From Sphaeroforma arctica JP610 (lineage: Eukaryota > Opisthokonta > Ichthyosporea > Ichthyophonida), in assembly GCF_001186125.1 (NCBI RefSeq), contig NW_014040377.1, positions 64,818 to 121,083 of the forward strand: a stretch of 56,266 bases of DNA. The letters run 5' to 3'. The notes beneath the pieces are model-generated. The model worked only from the letters and a program-made list of their open reading frames with translations. It did not search any database and was not told the DNA's origin. Of this stretch, positions 10,960 through 24,507 are shown piece by piece (the stretch's first letter is position 1; every line of letters starts with the position of its first letter). The position numbers and the translations under genes are program-made.

Positions 10960-13900
10960 ATGTGTGGCATCGGAATATTGATATGCGGCGCAAATAGTCC
11001 CTCAGTTCAGTCCGATACCGAACTCCTACTGAAACCACTACGTCGAAGAGGTCCTTATGCTACTCATACAGACAGTCGACAGCTGACAAACGAGCGAGTG
11101 GTCATATTTTGTGGTTGTGTATTACACATCCGAGGGCAATTAACCCCCCAGCCTGTTTCAGATGCCAATGGAAAAAGTAAGCAGTTATGTTTGGTACATT
11201 GTCGATAGGTTCGCAATGAATACAAACCTTCCAACCTGGTGTTTGTGTGGTAGCGAGCAGATGTCTGCAAGGCTTCCATTGAGACTTATTAATGTGCGTG
11301 CACGTGGTTTGTGCGCGAGACATACTCCTTTGGCAATCATTATCTCAAATGTTAGCTCATTAGTTTAGAATCCGGTAACTGCTGTCTACTATTGAATTTA
11401 CAATCTAATTGCACACGCATGAGGTATCAATGCACGGATAGTTCGATTGAATCTGATATCACTCGATAAATTTACAGTCAAAGCTATGACCCATTGGCAT
11501 AATTGATTTTCCACATACCCACGAATGCGTAATTCAATTGTAATTAAGCACGCTCATAGATGTAAGCTGTGTTACATATTTAACTAATAGCGCACGCTAT
11601 CATTGTGATCGTGTGTCTGGAGGCATATATAGTGATGTTCGACTTCTAATTATAAATACGACGTTTATTGTACTTTTATACCCCTCTGCAAAATAAGAGT
11701 CTGTGGTTGTGTGTTCCACATATCATCTTCCAGAGTACAACATATGGGAGGCTTAAATTGAATGTAATATGTAACTTTAGCTGTACATGATATCAACCTT
11801 CAGGACGGTAGTCTCATTAATCTGCAATCAGCCGAAAGCCTTTCAGTTGCATTGTAGAACAATTTATAGTATCAATCTTTAATACTCGGGCCCCTGTCCA
11901 CTTGTTTGAGTATTTGCAATTGGTGTGTATATATACACCATTTTCTTTGTCTGTGAATTCATGAGTCTCTACGCATTGAAACTATGTTTATAAATTTCGA
12001 TATCTCTGAAAATTAAATCCGTATGTGACAAATACAAGTCTATGTGGTTGTCCGTCTGTGATCATATATAAGCATCTGTGTAAAATCACTCATTGCTGCA
12101 GATACTCGAACGAACCCCAACCATACCGCAATTCGTTTGAATGTATGTAAACTGGTATCCCCAACCCTGCTTTAATTTGATTTCAAAGGTGGGTAAACTG
12201 GTATAGTCCCCAATCCTCCTAGCACACACTAGACTGCTACTACCTATTCCTCAGCAATGCCTCAAACACCTACTCATACTTGTGTTCTAACGCATGTTAC
12301 ATATACTGATGCTTCGTCCACAATACCTCTGAAATGTCGCACTGTTCATGACAATCCATATATATTGTAAGGAACTTTTGTTGATCCTTGCGGCGTTGCA
12401 GCATATCGTTATTACAATGGTACACAGCTGTGCTAGCTACTATCGATGTGGCTAATTATACACATGTCACAGAATGGAATACACTTGTACTTTGTCTATA
12501 TCGTAGATCTCTTCTTGTGGAATGGCGAGATCTTTGGAGGATCATGCGTGCCGCCGCAAACAGAGAACGATACGCAATTCTTGATGGACGCTATCGAACG
12601 CAGTGGCGATGTAAGTTTTCTGAGAATCGAGAGGAATTGAATTTTGTTGTTTGTTTTGGCCATTCTGTGTATGCACTGAAGCATTTTATGGTGTCTGCGA
12701 CAGTGACATCCGATTGTGCCGCTTCTCCTCAATTCGCAACCTGCACAGCTACCACCACCGAATTGTGGGGTACACTGAAGTGACAACTTAAGATCTGGTC
12801 GGCAGTACTGTAACTTTTCTAAATTTATATGTTCCTTCTTTTAAACCGTTGTTTCATTGCATATCGGCTCACCTTGTCAAATAGGCCAGAGACACCCACC
12901 ATATATTAAGTTTGTTGGCAACGGGCAATAGATGAATCACTGGTCGTGGGGGCACTTTCTCTTTTTCTCACAATTTATCATCCCTTGTATGCTTGATTTT
13001 TACCGATTGTTCAGCTTGTGGGTACTTTGAAGCATGTGGAAGGTCCTTTCAGCTTTGTTTATTGGGATGATGCTAAGCAGAAACTTTGGATTGGCAGAGA
13101 CTGCTTTGGAAGAAGGAGTCTCATAGCACGCTTATGTATTGATGGGAGAGGTATTCACGTTCGAAGTGTTCATAGAGAAACTATCCACTATTCCAGGAGC
13201 GTACTATTTAATCAAATTCATGTGCTTGTCGTAAGTATATGAACGTTTGATGTTAGTCTAGCGTGCGCACACGTAAGCTTATCTGCGTTCAGCACCATCT
13301 TGTCAGAACATCATCGTGTATTCAGTGCCATAAACTTATACCTATCCAGGTAAAACGACTCTCCAGTTAACATCAGTCACGGACGAAATCTCTCCGGTTG
13401 AAGACGCAAGCGAGGAATCCAATACCGATATCAAGAAGGCACGCGCACACACATACGCTCCAAACGTAATTCAAAATAGCGGTACTACAGGGAACACTCT
13501 GAAACTCACATCCGAGTGGTCAGAGATTCCCGCGGACGGTGTTTATTGTCTGGACACGAAGAAATCAGATTTGTAGGTGCCTTGTTGGTTGCTGTGTTTA
13601 TTTGTTTCGTTTTACGAAAGCCGCTTTTCATTTTCTTGGGAGTATCGCGAAATGGACCTTGTACCGTCGGCCTTGGGTACTGGAGTGCTGAATGGCAATC
13701 CCTGACGACTGCGACTTTTATATCTCTTCAAAACAATGGCTAGCGCGAATCGCCTTGCCAACTTTATGTATATTCCTTGCACCTCTGATATATGTGTTTA
13801 CTGATGGAAAATATTTATGTGGATAGTTGGTAAGCGCGAAGCAGTTAAAATTACATTATGTCTCGACAAAGAAAGCTGCTTCCGCGCAGAGCTACCCTCC

Positions 13901-16900
13901 CACCTAAAGGACTCCACTTAAATATTCCGTTATTCTATCGCTCGCAGTTTGTTCGAAGGTACATCCTGGAAATCGATGGGTGTGGCGCCAGCATCCGACT
14001 ATAATATGACACTTCCGACCGCAGAAGACCTTATTCCAGGTGTGTATCACTCTTTACACGTGAAAATACTCGCTTTCTACAACCCAAAGCTGTATGTATA
14101 CGCACGGACACTTGTTGGTGTCGAGGGTAGATTGTCAGCACAACAGGGCATCCCGATTTTATGAATGTTTCCATGTCGTCACGATCTGTGTAGTCCTGAT
14201 GGGTATAGATATCATCTACATATACTTTGTTTAAACCGAGCTATTTAACGCGATCATAACTTATATTACAAACAAGAAGAGTGTCAATTACATTTTAATT
14301 GGTATTGAAAGTTTGAAGCAGCAATTCTTAGGCTTTACAGGCGGGGGAGTCACAACCCTCGTATCTCGTGCACACCAGTCTTCTTCGAATATCTACTCGT
14401 TATCGGAATTCCTGAACCCTTATGTTTTTTTATATCCGCAGTTGACACTCCACATGATCAATTGATGTCTAATTGGAACACACAGGTAGCTCAAGAGACG
14501 CCAAGGTTTATCGAGTATATGTCTGAAGCGGGTATGTCGTCACAGTCGTAGGTTAGTCATTTTGTGGAACTATATCGTCAACAGCGAAGTAGAAACTGTC
14601 GAACTTTAATACACATTTCGATCTGGATTGCACTTCACCTTTTTCAATGTACTCCGTAAGTTATTTTAATAAAACCTCATCGAGATCGTCTTTTCCTTTT
14701 TTTTTTGTTGAAGCTCATTGTGATGCAACTTGTCCGAATTTGTATATTGCTGCTGCAGTGGCTGGAATCGTGCACACGTGTGCTGGGCGCACAATAATGA
14801 TCATCATTGACGCGTTGTGCTAAGTTTACTTTCGCTTCATCACAGTGCGTAGGAGAGTAGTATCCGTTCCTGACGATGAACCGAACATCATGATCCTCTT
14901 TAGTGGGGGTGTAGACTCGATGTTGATGGCATACTTGGCCGACAGGTATGTTTTGATAGCAACGCAATCGCATACAATATGCAAACTTGATTAACGTTCC
15001 AAGTGATCTCACATATCATAACTATTGCGGGCGCCTCTGTATGTACATGTTGATAAGTGTATGTATCGTCTGTACAAAATTGGCTCGCCATAATCTACAC
15101 CCCAACGTCATTCACCAACCATCTCAACAACTTTTACGCGTTTATTCGACATACATTGGCTTGACTTTCGGGCGCAACGATGAATTGTCGACCCGGATTA
15201 ATTGTTTTTGGTCTCATACTGAAATTATTGTTGGTTGTCCCCACGTACTCTGTCGATAACTAGGCATATACCCAAAAGTCGTTTCATCGACTTGGTGAAT
15301 GTCGCTTTCGAGAACCCGAGAACTAATACAGTAAATAATAAAGTATGTGGTTTGTTATAATCGCTGTTTGTGGCTGGTTGTTTCATTGGCCGAAGGACTT
15401 CTCCGTGAATCCCAATCAGAGCACTGGCAAACTTGCATAAAATGTTTAATTGTCTGCATTCGGTTGCGTGTCTACGTGAGGGTGTTCTCGATTTTGAGGA
15501 ATGCATGTGTCATCGTGTGGTCAGTAAACTTAGTTTGTTTTGCGTGTGTTCGCGTGACAAATACTCGCAGTCCCTCGATGAGTCTGTTGTACAGCAATAT
15601 TTCGACTATAATAGTCGCCAATGTATAGATTGTCTTTATAGTGCATCCGTCACGCCTCTACAGTATACAATGATATTTCTCTTGGGTTCTAGGTCCTAAG
15701 AAGCGTGCACCGTTGACAGCACAGCAAAAAAAAACATTTTCACTATTGCTGTGTATGTCTTCACATATGGTCAGATCGCTCGGTCAGTCACACTTCGGCT
15801 TTTTTCCCAGAAAGGGCTTTACGATGTTCCCGATCGGTTAACGGGCCGACAAGGTTATCAAGAGTTGGTTGCAGCTTGTCCTGATCGCAACTGGCAATTT
15901 GTGGAGGTGAGTCCAAGTTGAGCTGTTTTGATAATTGAAATTGAAGATTTGTACAAGTTTGAAGTGATGCGGAAGTGTCATCAATCTGGTTGATTACCTA
16001 GATTGTGTGTCTCTCGTATAGGTTTCGGGATAGATGCTACCCATGCAATTTGGATCTGCTACAATGAAGTGGTTTAAAGAAACGGTTACGGCACTGAAGC
16101 CCCATTTTATGCGTCGGATGGGACGGAGGATACTGACCTCGGTATACAATGTGCAATCGACCTCAATCAATGCCGATAAATTATCTACCCGAATCACAGG
16201 TGGATGTACCAATTGAGACGTTAGAAAGTTCGCAACCGCATATCAAGGGCCTGTTGCACCCCTTACAGACTGTCATCGACACCAGTATTGGTAGTGCGAT
16301 GTGGCACGCAACCAAGGCAAACGGGAGGTCAAAGCAGCAGCCTTACACGCCATCCTCACGTGTGGTGTTGGTAGGCGTAGGCGCGGATGAGCAGCTGGGG
16401 GGCTACAGTAGACACCGAACACGTTTCGAGGTAGACCCAGCCATCCAGAGGATACCGAAAGTACAGGTATGTCGTTTCATGCGATGTGGAGTGTGAAAGA
16501 TGTTTTTAATTAGTGATGTTGCTATTCATTTTCCCCATGTGTGAGACTCACCGTGTGGCGTGCGCGAAATCCCTCGATTCTTTTATGACGTCATGAGGAA
16601 TTACAATCTGATCTGGATTACTACGGAACCTCATACGAGAAAGAAAGAGTGTGATTTTTGTCTAATTTTCTATCCTTTGCAGAAGCCTAGCTCAAAGAAT
16701 GCCATGAAAAGAAAACTCGACAATACCGATCAGTCGTCTCCATCTGCTACAAATCCCAGCAGCACTGTGGACACCGATAAGTCTCTCGAAGATATATGTC
16801 AGGATGAAAATAAAGTACAACCTAAATCACGTGAGACGATATCTGCGAGTGCTGGATGGCAACGTATGCTTTTAGAGATGAGGATGGATGTGGATCGCAT

Positions 16901-17093
16901 TTGGACTCGGAATTTGGGTAGGTCTTACGCTTGCGAGTGTCTATGGGGTTTAGGGAGGTGGTGTTGGTTCGCACTTCGTGAGTTGGCTACCTCTATATTG
17001 ATTAAGCGTTGTTAGTGCTCTGATCTAGCGTACAGTAACAAGATCACAGGTAGATTCGATGCGATAGCTCAGAATTCGCGATTGACAAGGTAC

Positions 17094-17124
<31 letters not shown>

Positions 17125-17172
17125 ATATATGTATTATGTATGTATGTATGTATGTATGTATGTATGTATGTA

Positions 17173-17205
<33 letters not shown>

Positions 17206-17230
17206 TNTTATATATATATATGTATGTATT

Positions 17231-17271
<41 letters not shown>

Positions 17272-17951
17272 ATCATATTATATATATATATATATATATA
17301 TATTGATGGTACATTTACCTTCATTTTCTCGTCCAACACGAAAAATATTAATTTATGGCCATGTGTAGGACGAGATGATCGCATCATCTCCGATCATGGG
17401 AGGGAGGCTCGCTTCCCCTTTCTAGACGAACAGCTGGTGTCGTATCTCGCTAAGCTTCCTATCTGGATCAAAACAGACCCTCGCTTTCCTCGAGGCCAAG
17501 GTAAATACGTGCATTGGCATACTGGGCATTAATTTCTGACGGTGTAGCAGTCCATTCTATGCGATTACTTTCCACTGCGTGCACTCGTGCTTACTCGTCG
17601 TTTTAAATGTTGTGTGAAAACATTTGGCTGAAATCACTCGTATACATTTTGCAAAAGTTTATCATTATATTTATTTTAAGGTATATGGTTGTTGATACGA
17701 TCTCGAGACTGTGGTGGATTGGTGGTTTTCTAGTTGCTATCGAACGATGCAGTATTCATGATACACTACATATTCGACTTTTAATACTTCACTTGTCCAT
17801 AGGCGAGAAGATATTGTTGCGCATGGCACTGAAACAATTAGGGATGGATGTGTCTGCCACTGAACCTAAACGTGCCATACAATTCGGCACCCGAGTAGCT
17901 CGGAATAAAGAAGGGCAACGAAGGGAAAAAGGCTCTGACATAATCAAATAA
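10960..17951 (+). CDS. ASNSD1: asparagine synthetase domain-containing protein 1, 13 exons
   Basis: Exons: 10960-11176, 12507-12610, 13015-13150, 13350-13572, 13948-14039, 14442-14531, 14846-14945, 15264-15330, 15811-15906, 16200-16466, 16683-16917, 17369-17500, 17803-17951. All junctions are GT-AG, the phase is kept throughout, and the sum is 1908 bases, or 635 residues (human about 643). The N-terminal class II glutamine-amidotransferase-like domain begins MCGIGI with Cys2 and includes [28 protein letters not shown] and [10 protein letters not shown]. The asparagine-synthetase-like ATP pyrophosphatase domain has the P-loop SGGVDS (residues 307-312), [25 protein letters not shown] and [24 protein letters not shown]. 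The physiological reaction is not settled for this family, so amide transfer is inferred from the domains. The coding start is the ATG that places Cys directly after Met; an upstream in-frame GTG is not needed. AATAAA at 17947-17952 overlaps the stop codon. Confidence 0.95.
17093..17303. repeat. (TA)n/(TG)n/(TATG)n microsatellite in ASNSD1 intron 11
   Basis: Dinucleotide and TATG tetranucleotide repeats lie between exons 11 and 12 of ASNSD1, with one ambiguous base at 17207. Tyr/Ile/Val-rich frames here are repeat artefacts. Confidence 0.95.
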
Positions 17952-19200
17952 ATTATCCTAATCTACCTGGTGTGTGCAATTAAAGCCTCCGCCTTTTTAC
18001 TTCTAGTCGTGTGTTGGTTATTAAATTTTATTTGATGATGAGTACAACTTTACGTCGTCGGAATCTCCACAACAATTCACTATACATGTTCTTTGTGCGT
18101 GTTCGCAGCCCATAATTCTCACTACTTGTGTTGTCGCCGTCAGTGGGTTGTTGGTGAAGCATCGAACTGTTCATCTCCACATATTTGGTAGCAAAATTGT
18201 CAAGTGAAAGTATAATATCAATGTTGTTGGCCTGGCCGGTGGTGGCCGGTGTTTTTTTTTATGGGTTATTAGTACGGAGTTATCGCTCGAAGCCTTTTGC
18301 TGTCACCGCTGCCCGCCTTATATAGTTTGCCAATTTAATCACACTGCCGGAAATCATCGACGGCAGCCTTCAGTGAAATTGGGATCCGCTTATTGCTGGA
18401 GTTTTAAGTAGGCATGCGATATTGGAGGCCACACCCTCTTATCGATAAAGACACGCATTCATGGCAGATAAAGTACCGATTTGTACCAATAGGGTGTATT
18501 GATTGGTGTATTTTTGTGAATAACAATGTCAGCTTGTACAATAGAATGCAACTATGTGGAAAACATAAGCAAATTGGTAGTCATCTAAGTATAACGATGG
18601 CAACAACAATGGCGGCTGGATTGTGAGTGGAAGATCGCACCAGTGTCACCGGTAAATATGGCACAGCCTCGAGATTTAGACATAAATAGCGAGCCAAATA
18701 AAATTTAAATAGGCAGAATATTGCCGTTTGAAATCTACAATTTGTATTATATTGATTACACATCGCACCTCGCATTATCTTTCTCGTGTGATTCAAGTTA
18801 AATTGTTTGCAATGGCACTAACATATTAAGTATTATCTTGTACCAGTATTCTCTTGCAGTATGGCCACATCTGTATTAGCATACTAAGTAATGTCTCGGC
18901 TTTAGGTCCTTGACTAGGATATTCAACTAAAATGAAAATGGATTGGCAGAACAGAATAGACTTCTTGTATTCTTGCTGGAATCTGCCATTTGCATTATGT
19001 TTTCCGCACTTCGAGATTCCAGGTATAACGTTGAATAACAATATCTCAACGTTCTCCCTCTGTTCAGAGGGAGACGTTGCTCTTTTATTCATTAAACCTT
19101 AATTACAGAATCCAATTACTTTTGAGACATGTGCCGATCTAGAACACTGATCAGTACAAACTAAGTTTGAAGATTCTGATATTGTAAACTAAAATTTCCT
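17952..19200. other. intergenic, no recognised gene
   Basis: About 1.25 kb of AT-rich sequence follows ASNSD1. Short frames at 18414-18626 (plus) and 19092-18826 (minus) show no family motif. The only structure noted is the inverted repeat at 19049-19076. Confidence 0.5.
19049..19076. repeat. hairpin-forming inverted repeat
   Basis: AACGTTCTCCCTC and GAGGGAGACGTT are inverted copies with one bulged T and a six-base loop. The predicted stem has 12 pairs. A short T-rich run follows within ten bases on the plus strand. The function is unknown. Confidence 0.6.
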
Positions 19201-19209
19201 AACTAAAAT

Positions 19210-20890
19210 AACACTTATAACCCTGTCTGGGTGTATTCCGACCACACACATCGCGGGACATCTTGTAATGCAGGGGCAGTTGAACAACAATATAAAGGCC
19301 CACTTACGTCTAATCCCTGTGGGAGAACTTCATATTGATATTTCGCCGTGGGAGTGCTGAAAGCCAGATAACGTCGAGATTTTTCGTCAACGAAGACTGC
19401 CTAGTATCTATTGTTGCAGTCCCAGGAGGAATAAGATCCCCAATATTTCAATTTTTTGCTGTATCAGATATACTTAAAAGTGTTTAATCCCTCATTTTCA
19501 GACACTCATTTAGTCTTCTGAAATCTGTTACTAGTCTCCATTGCCCCTTTTGCTATTTTTTAGGCACGATTAAAACGGGTGCGTTATATGACGAATCCCT
19601 AAGCTCAACAATCTTGTTCTTCAGCATGTCCTTCAAAATTGTTTTATAAACTTATTCCTGTACTTTCGAAAGTGGATACTGTCGTATGTGTATTGGCTCT
19701 GTGCCATCTTTTATGCGCAGTTTGACCGGTGCTTGATCGACGAACTATTTATGATGTTTGAGAAATAACTTCTTAACTTCGTTTCTTTAATATTCATTCA
19801 TTCTGTCCGGATACTTATATTTGAATGGTATCTGAGTCTGCTGGCACGCATGTTCAAGGTGATCAGTCTTGGATTCATAGTCAGGTTCTTGATCGCTCTT
19901 TGAGTGTTGAATGTCTAAGATATTGCAATACCCCTTTGAGTTTTTCCTCTGTGGTTGTTGTGATTATCGGAGGATCATCTATATGCTCGATGTTGTTTAC
20001 CACTGTGTTGAGTATATTCAACGGGTGGCAATTCATGTTAGTCACTAACGCCTTGAATGGTCCCTTGCGTTTATTTCCTTTTACGATTCTTGGGGCCATC
20101 ACTTTGAACCGAATGATTTGGAACGAACATAGACACCGATAATGCTTTGTGGACGTTATTCACTTTGAATTTTAGAACTCGTGAAGTAAAAAGAGGAGTA
20201 TGAAGTTCCCTGCTACCCTCACTGTATTCTGCGAGTCGTTGATATCACCGCTGGTTCTAGCTGTATATACCTCCATTCGTTTACGATGTCGTTCGTATTG
20301 TATCTTTGACCCCTTGTATGACATAATGCTGTACGCAGTTTTAGACCTAACTGCGAGTTTAAATTTGATACTTGTTGGAACGATCATCTATTTTTGGGCC
20401 GAAGTCATATATTATCTCAATTGGAGCAAGTTGCTGGCCCGCTAAAGCCGTAGTCCTGCCGCAAATTGTGAGAAGGATAGAGGACTAGTAACTTTTCATA
20501 TAGGCTTATCTGGTGCCAAAATCTTGTTCAATTATATCTACCATTCGAGCCGTTTTGGTTTATCTCTTCAGGTATACAATTAAACGTATTTGAATAAAAT
20601 CTTTCTCTGCGGATACAGGTCACGATCCAAGTTTTACCTTATTGCCAAGAAGATTTAGTCTTTACATAGCGTCAAATGACGCATACTGATGGTTGACCCA
20701 CATTTGCAATCCTGTGGCAAACGCTTCTTTCTGATAGATTGGAATATCGTGAGAAGGAAATTCAATCACCACCCTACATATTAGCGTATCTGTCGTAAAC
20801 AAAAGTGTGGAACCTGCAGCTCGCAATATACTCTTACGGATTACATATTCAGGGATCCGTATCATTCCTCAGATTTCCCACGTATGATGT
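19210..20890 (-). mobile_element. decayed LTR-retrotransposon pol relic (Ty3/Gypsy-like)
   Basis: The minus strand codes scattered reverse-transcriptase hallmarks in the expected order from high to low coordinates: a PVKLRIKDG..PIHIRQYPLS-type stretch, NAPVLIVPKK, WRLVTDFRRLN, and AFSTPTAKYQYEVLPQGL. Sequence at about 19,880-20,870 sits where the protease and linker would be. I found no LTRs, gag or integrase, so the copy is incomplete at both ends. It is broken many times and looks old. It is clearly more decayed than the chromovirus at 25,401-30,928 and too far diverged for me to place in the same lineage. Confidence 0.7.
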
Positions 20891-21690
20891 ATATAAAATA
20901 CCAAAACGATATTTACAAGAGTAGTAGACGAGTATGAATATACAAATGCCTCGGCCATATAAAATTAAAAATAGTGTTTTTTTTTCTTTTTTTTTTGTTT
21001 GCGCTATGGGCAAGTCTTGATTCTGCTATGCATCAATTGTAGCACACAGTCAGAAATCTGTATCAACTCTCCGGCTTCACATGCATGGAGTTCATCTATC
21101 TGACGCCAGAGATCAATACTCAAACCACCAGACGAACATGGAATTGAAAACCAAAGACAAACCAATTCTATCATCGCTCTGGAGAAGCAGGCCAATCAAC
21201 TGCTGTCCCTCGCATTGTAAACGTTGCTTCTGCTGTGCGAAATATGAGGCCTGATGTGCGTGTAGACATATAATAATTGAAATAAATAATATCATCCCTA
21301 TGCGTTCTATTTTCTTTTTTGTCAATTGTGTTATTCTACTTTCAAAGTATATTCCGTACTTTAGATTGATCATCATTGCTAGTTCATCATCTATTTCATT
21401 TTATTAGTATCACGAAGAGTAATTTTTTGAAACGGCTCGATTAAAATAATGTTCATATTTGTTAACATGGTCAAACGTCCATTTTTTTACGTTGAATGTA
21501 ATGTTTTATTTGTTTTCATACGTACTGGTTATATGGAAAATTGTGTGACTTTATGTTTTTCTGTGCTAGGTCCTTTGGCTTACACTCCCAATAAAATCAT
21601 AATATATTTGTGATATTTACTCTCACCGCAACAGCTTGCAATGAAAGACGCTTAAAATAGTACCGTTTTGGTTTGAGTATATATATTCTA
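20891..21690. other. AT-rich spacer with a dispersed repeat
   Basis: No gene is seen. A T-run lies at about 20978-20999. The segment at about 21237-21300 (gaggcctgatgtgcgtgtag onwards) is closely similar to about 38965-39030, so part of this spacer is a dispersed repeat found next to both LINE-derived blocks. Confidence 0.55.
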
Positions 21691-23905
21691 GATCCGGGAC
21701 GCCCTGATCTTGACAGCCCCACTTAGAAGAATCTTGGCTGAGGCATTCTCCACCCTCCTGATACAATGTCTAAAGCTCTAAACTGTACCCTCTTGATAGC
21801 CCATCCGGTGAAAGCAGACACGTATATTACATCCCCTGTCGATTTCCGACCGATAATCGCTAGACGCATTTTTGAGAACAAAGTGATAACAAATCACCTC
21901 GGATCAACCACTCATGCAACTCAAGCTGGATTCAAATCACACTACTACTCCTGTCATACTACGCCCTTGCCGCGATGGAATCTGAGACACAATCCGAGGA
22001 TTCCTGGAATGATGTGTGTCTAGACATCAAAAATCATGCGATAAAGTGGTGTAGTCCTTCCGCGTATGTGGATGCTGTTGCGCCGCGATGGAGTACCAGA
22101 GTACTGGATATGTTGTCTCCGTGCATTATTCGAGAGAATGTCCCCACACGGGTGACGTATCGTGAGAGGCTCTCAACTTTATTCCATAGAACGAATGGCA
22201 TACTTCAAGGTTCGATCGTCGGTCCACAATTTTTTATCATCTAAATGGGCTTACGCAATTTCGGCCGAAACTCCTTCGTTTCTACCTATTTGTAGATGAT
22301 TCAACCCTTTCTGAACGCGATTGATGATTGGGGTAGCCAATCTGGTCTAGAACAAGGGATTCCTAAACCCCGGAAGATATCGTTGAGAATATTGCATGCG
22401 GTACCGCCTCTCCGTATCAAAGGACATCTCATCACGCCAACTCTCCAAATATGAACACTCTCAACATACGTCTACTTATACCTCCCATGCCCATGGCGGT
22501 GGAACTCTCAGACATCTATCTACATCCTTCCAAATACTTAGGACTTCAACTATTCCAGGGCATACCGGGTGTCGACTTTGTAAAGAAAATAGACCACCAC
22601 TGCATTCAGGCTATAGTGTCCTTTCGGGCGTATGGGTTTCATGGATTCAGCTGGCGCCATCCGCGAAATCGGTTGGAAATATTCAAGACATTCATTCTTT
22701 CAACGGCCACCTATGGTCTGAACAACATTGCATGGGCTCCACCTATTTGGCATGCCGCGTTGAAGCCACTGTACAAGCGGTACATCTCAGCACTGGTCCA
22801 AGCAGCAGCCATCACAACAAACACTGCATTCCCAAAACCCCCCTTATGTAGTATACCTCCAGGACGCCAATTTGCGGAGTACCTTGGTGGCTGCCTGAGA
22901 CTACATCTTGACTCGATCAACAGTACAAGCCCACTCGCCCCACTCATGAGACCTGTTTGGACACGTAACAGACCTCCGGACAAATTCCCGTTCAGTATTT
23001 ACGCTTATCTAGAATCGAGGGGCGAGTGTACACCTTGACACAAAGAACTCCGTTAGCTTCACAAGCAAATCGGACATAATATCACACGACGTCTCACAAC
23101 TACGGAGGTAGCAGGGAAGGCTCGCCGCCCACAATACTGCTATCAGATTATAAGGGGAGAGCTTCCCATCACAGACCGAGACAAGTCTTTCAGTGATACT
23201 TTTACTCATTGCCGTGAACACACCCCAATCCGCCTATGTGCCATGATAGCAATTAACACGTTCCTGTTCAAATTGCTTGACTATCGTACTTGTGGATGCT
23301 TCTGTCCAGTGTGGACCGAAGATAGGACTTTTATTTCCAGCACTTTGCTTGTATCAGTAACTTAATAAGGCGTAATCTGGTGGGCCTTATTTTACCGCCG
23401 ATTAGACTGGACTCACTACTACAGCTACAGAATCGGCACGGCCATCACGGCATATAAACTATCCACAAACATCTCGGGAGCTTTTTTGTCCAATAAACAG
23501 CGGGCAACAATTCATCATCATCCAATATTGGTCAATCTATTGATGTTCACCATACTCCGTCTCATCACTCTACTGAAGTACTATTTCCAAATTTCGGTAC
23601 AGACCAAGTCTTCGAGACTTTTGGCACCGTCTATGATATTTCCCGCTATATCTAACCAGGGTATTCTACATACATCAGTTGTATGGTGTGGTATCGGGCA
23701 GCCTCCAACTTTGCACCGAAACAAAATTGCGGATGACAACCTCGCCCCTTTTGGTACCACATTCAAAAATACTCGGCGGACATATTACCAATACGAGTGC
23801 GGGCCAGCTTTTTCCAAATAATGGCACACAAGTTTGGCTCCCACCCACTGGTATAGGGGCTTTTGACAGGGCAACTAATTTTGTCCTTCTACGAATCAAC
23901 CACTA
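21690..23905 (+). mobile_element. 5'-truncated LINE (non-LTR retrotransposon)
   Basis: The plus strand carries the non-LTR reverse-transcriptase motifs in order: FRPI..R.FE (about 21,840), TQAGFKSHYYSCHTT (about 21,920), GILQGSIVGPQFF (about 22,200), a catalytic FVDD box (about 22,290), and a C-terminal thumb region KYLGLQLFQGIPG (about 22,530). A Cys-rich segment (about 23,280) follows, then a 3' part coding LRLITLLKYYFQI and SSRLL (about 23,540-23,640). The frame is interrupted by stops and shifts, including between GPQFF and FVDD, and the endonuclease end is missing, so the copy is dead. The last 750 bases recur at 37,880-38,870, and the end module recurs again at 42,296-42,877. The clade is not determined. 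Confidence 0.8.
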
Positions 23906-23939
23906 AGATCAATCACACGTAAACATTGTCTTTTCCTTG

Positions 23940-24270
23940 GCCTTGTGAATATACAGTGATATAAAATAAACGTACTTATTAAAATTGTATTGAATATTAA
24001 TGGAGATACAATTGTGATATATATACGTTGATGTGAAACTTCGAATCGTCAAAATTGTTGTAGGAAGTATCAATGGGCAAACGTGATACCTATACGTTTA
24101 ATTACGTAATATTCACTCAAGACGTTCAAATACTGAAAATAAACGCATATATAAATCGTTTGAATTAGTGCAATAGAATATCAATGAAGAAACACAAAAC
24201 GTAATATAAATACGTCTGTCTAGATCAACATATCCTTAAATCTTTAAAAATAATATACTGAACATCAATT
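23940..24270. repeat. degenerate AT-rich dispersed repeat
   Basis: Several loosely repeated phrases occur here, such as gaatatcaatg followed by a gatatatatacg-like stretch and a tactgaaa(a/c)aaacg stretch. The same phrases occur at about 34,300-34,720. The period is irregular and the copies are diverged. Confidence 0.5.
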
Positions 24271-24507
24271 AAGCAAAAATGTGAATATTGCACGGCCTTC
24301 TGGATAGTGCAGCGGTCAAAGGCAATTCGGGGCTATTGACAATTTTCCCTGACACAGACCCGGTGACTCTTTGGCTGGTACAGAGTTCCATGAGTCGTTT
24401 AAGTCTCATCAATTTTTTGGTGAAAACTAAATCAGCGATGATGTACATGGAACATAATAACCTTACATATCCAAGTGCGGCAGTACATGCCATAACTGTG
24501 ATTTATG

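Noticed and set aside
13151-13242. Extension of ASNSD1 exon 3 past 13150
   Set aside because: The frame reads on but leads to stops at the next exon. The donor at 13151 joins exon 4 in phase and gives the expected [12 protein letters not shown] region.
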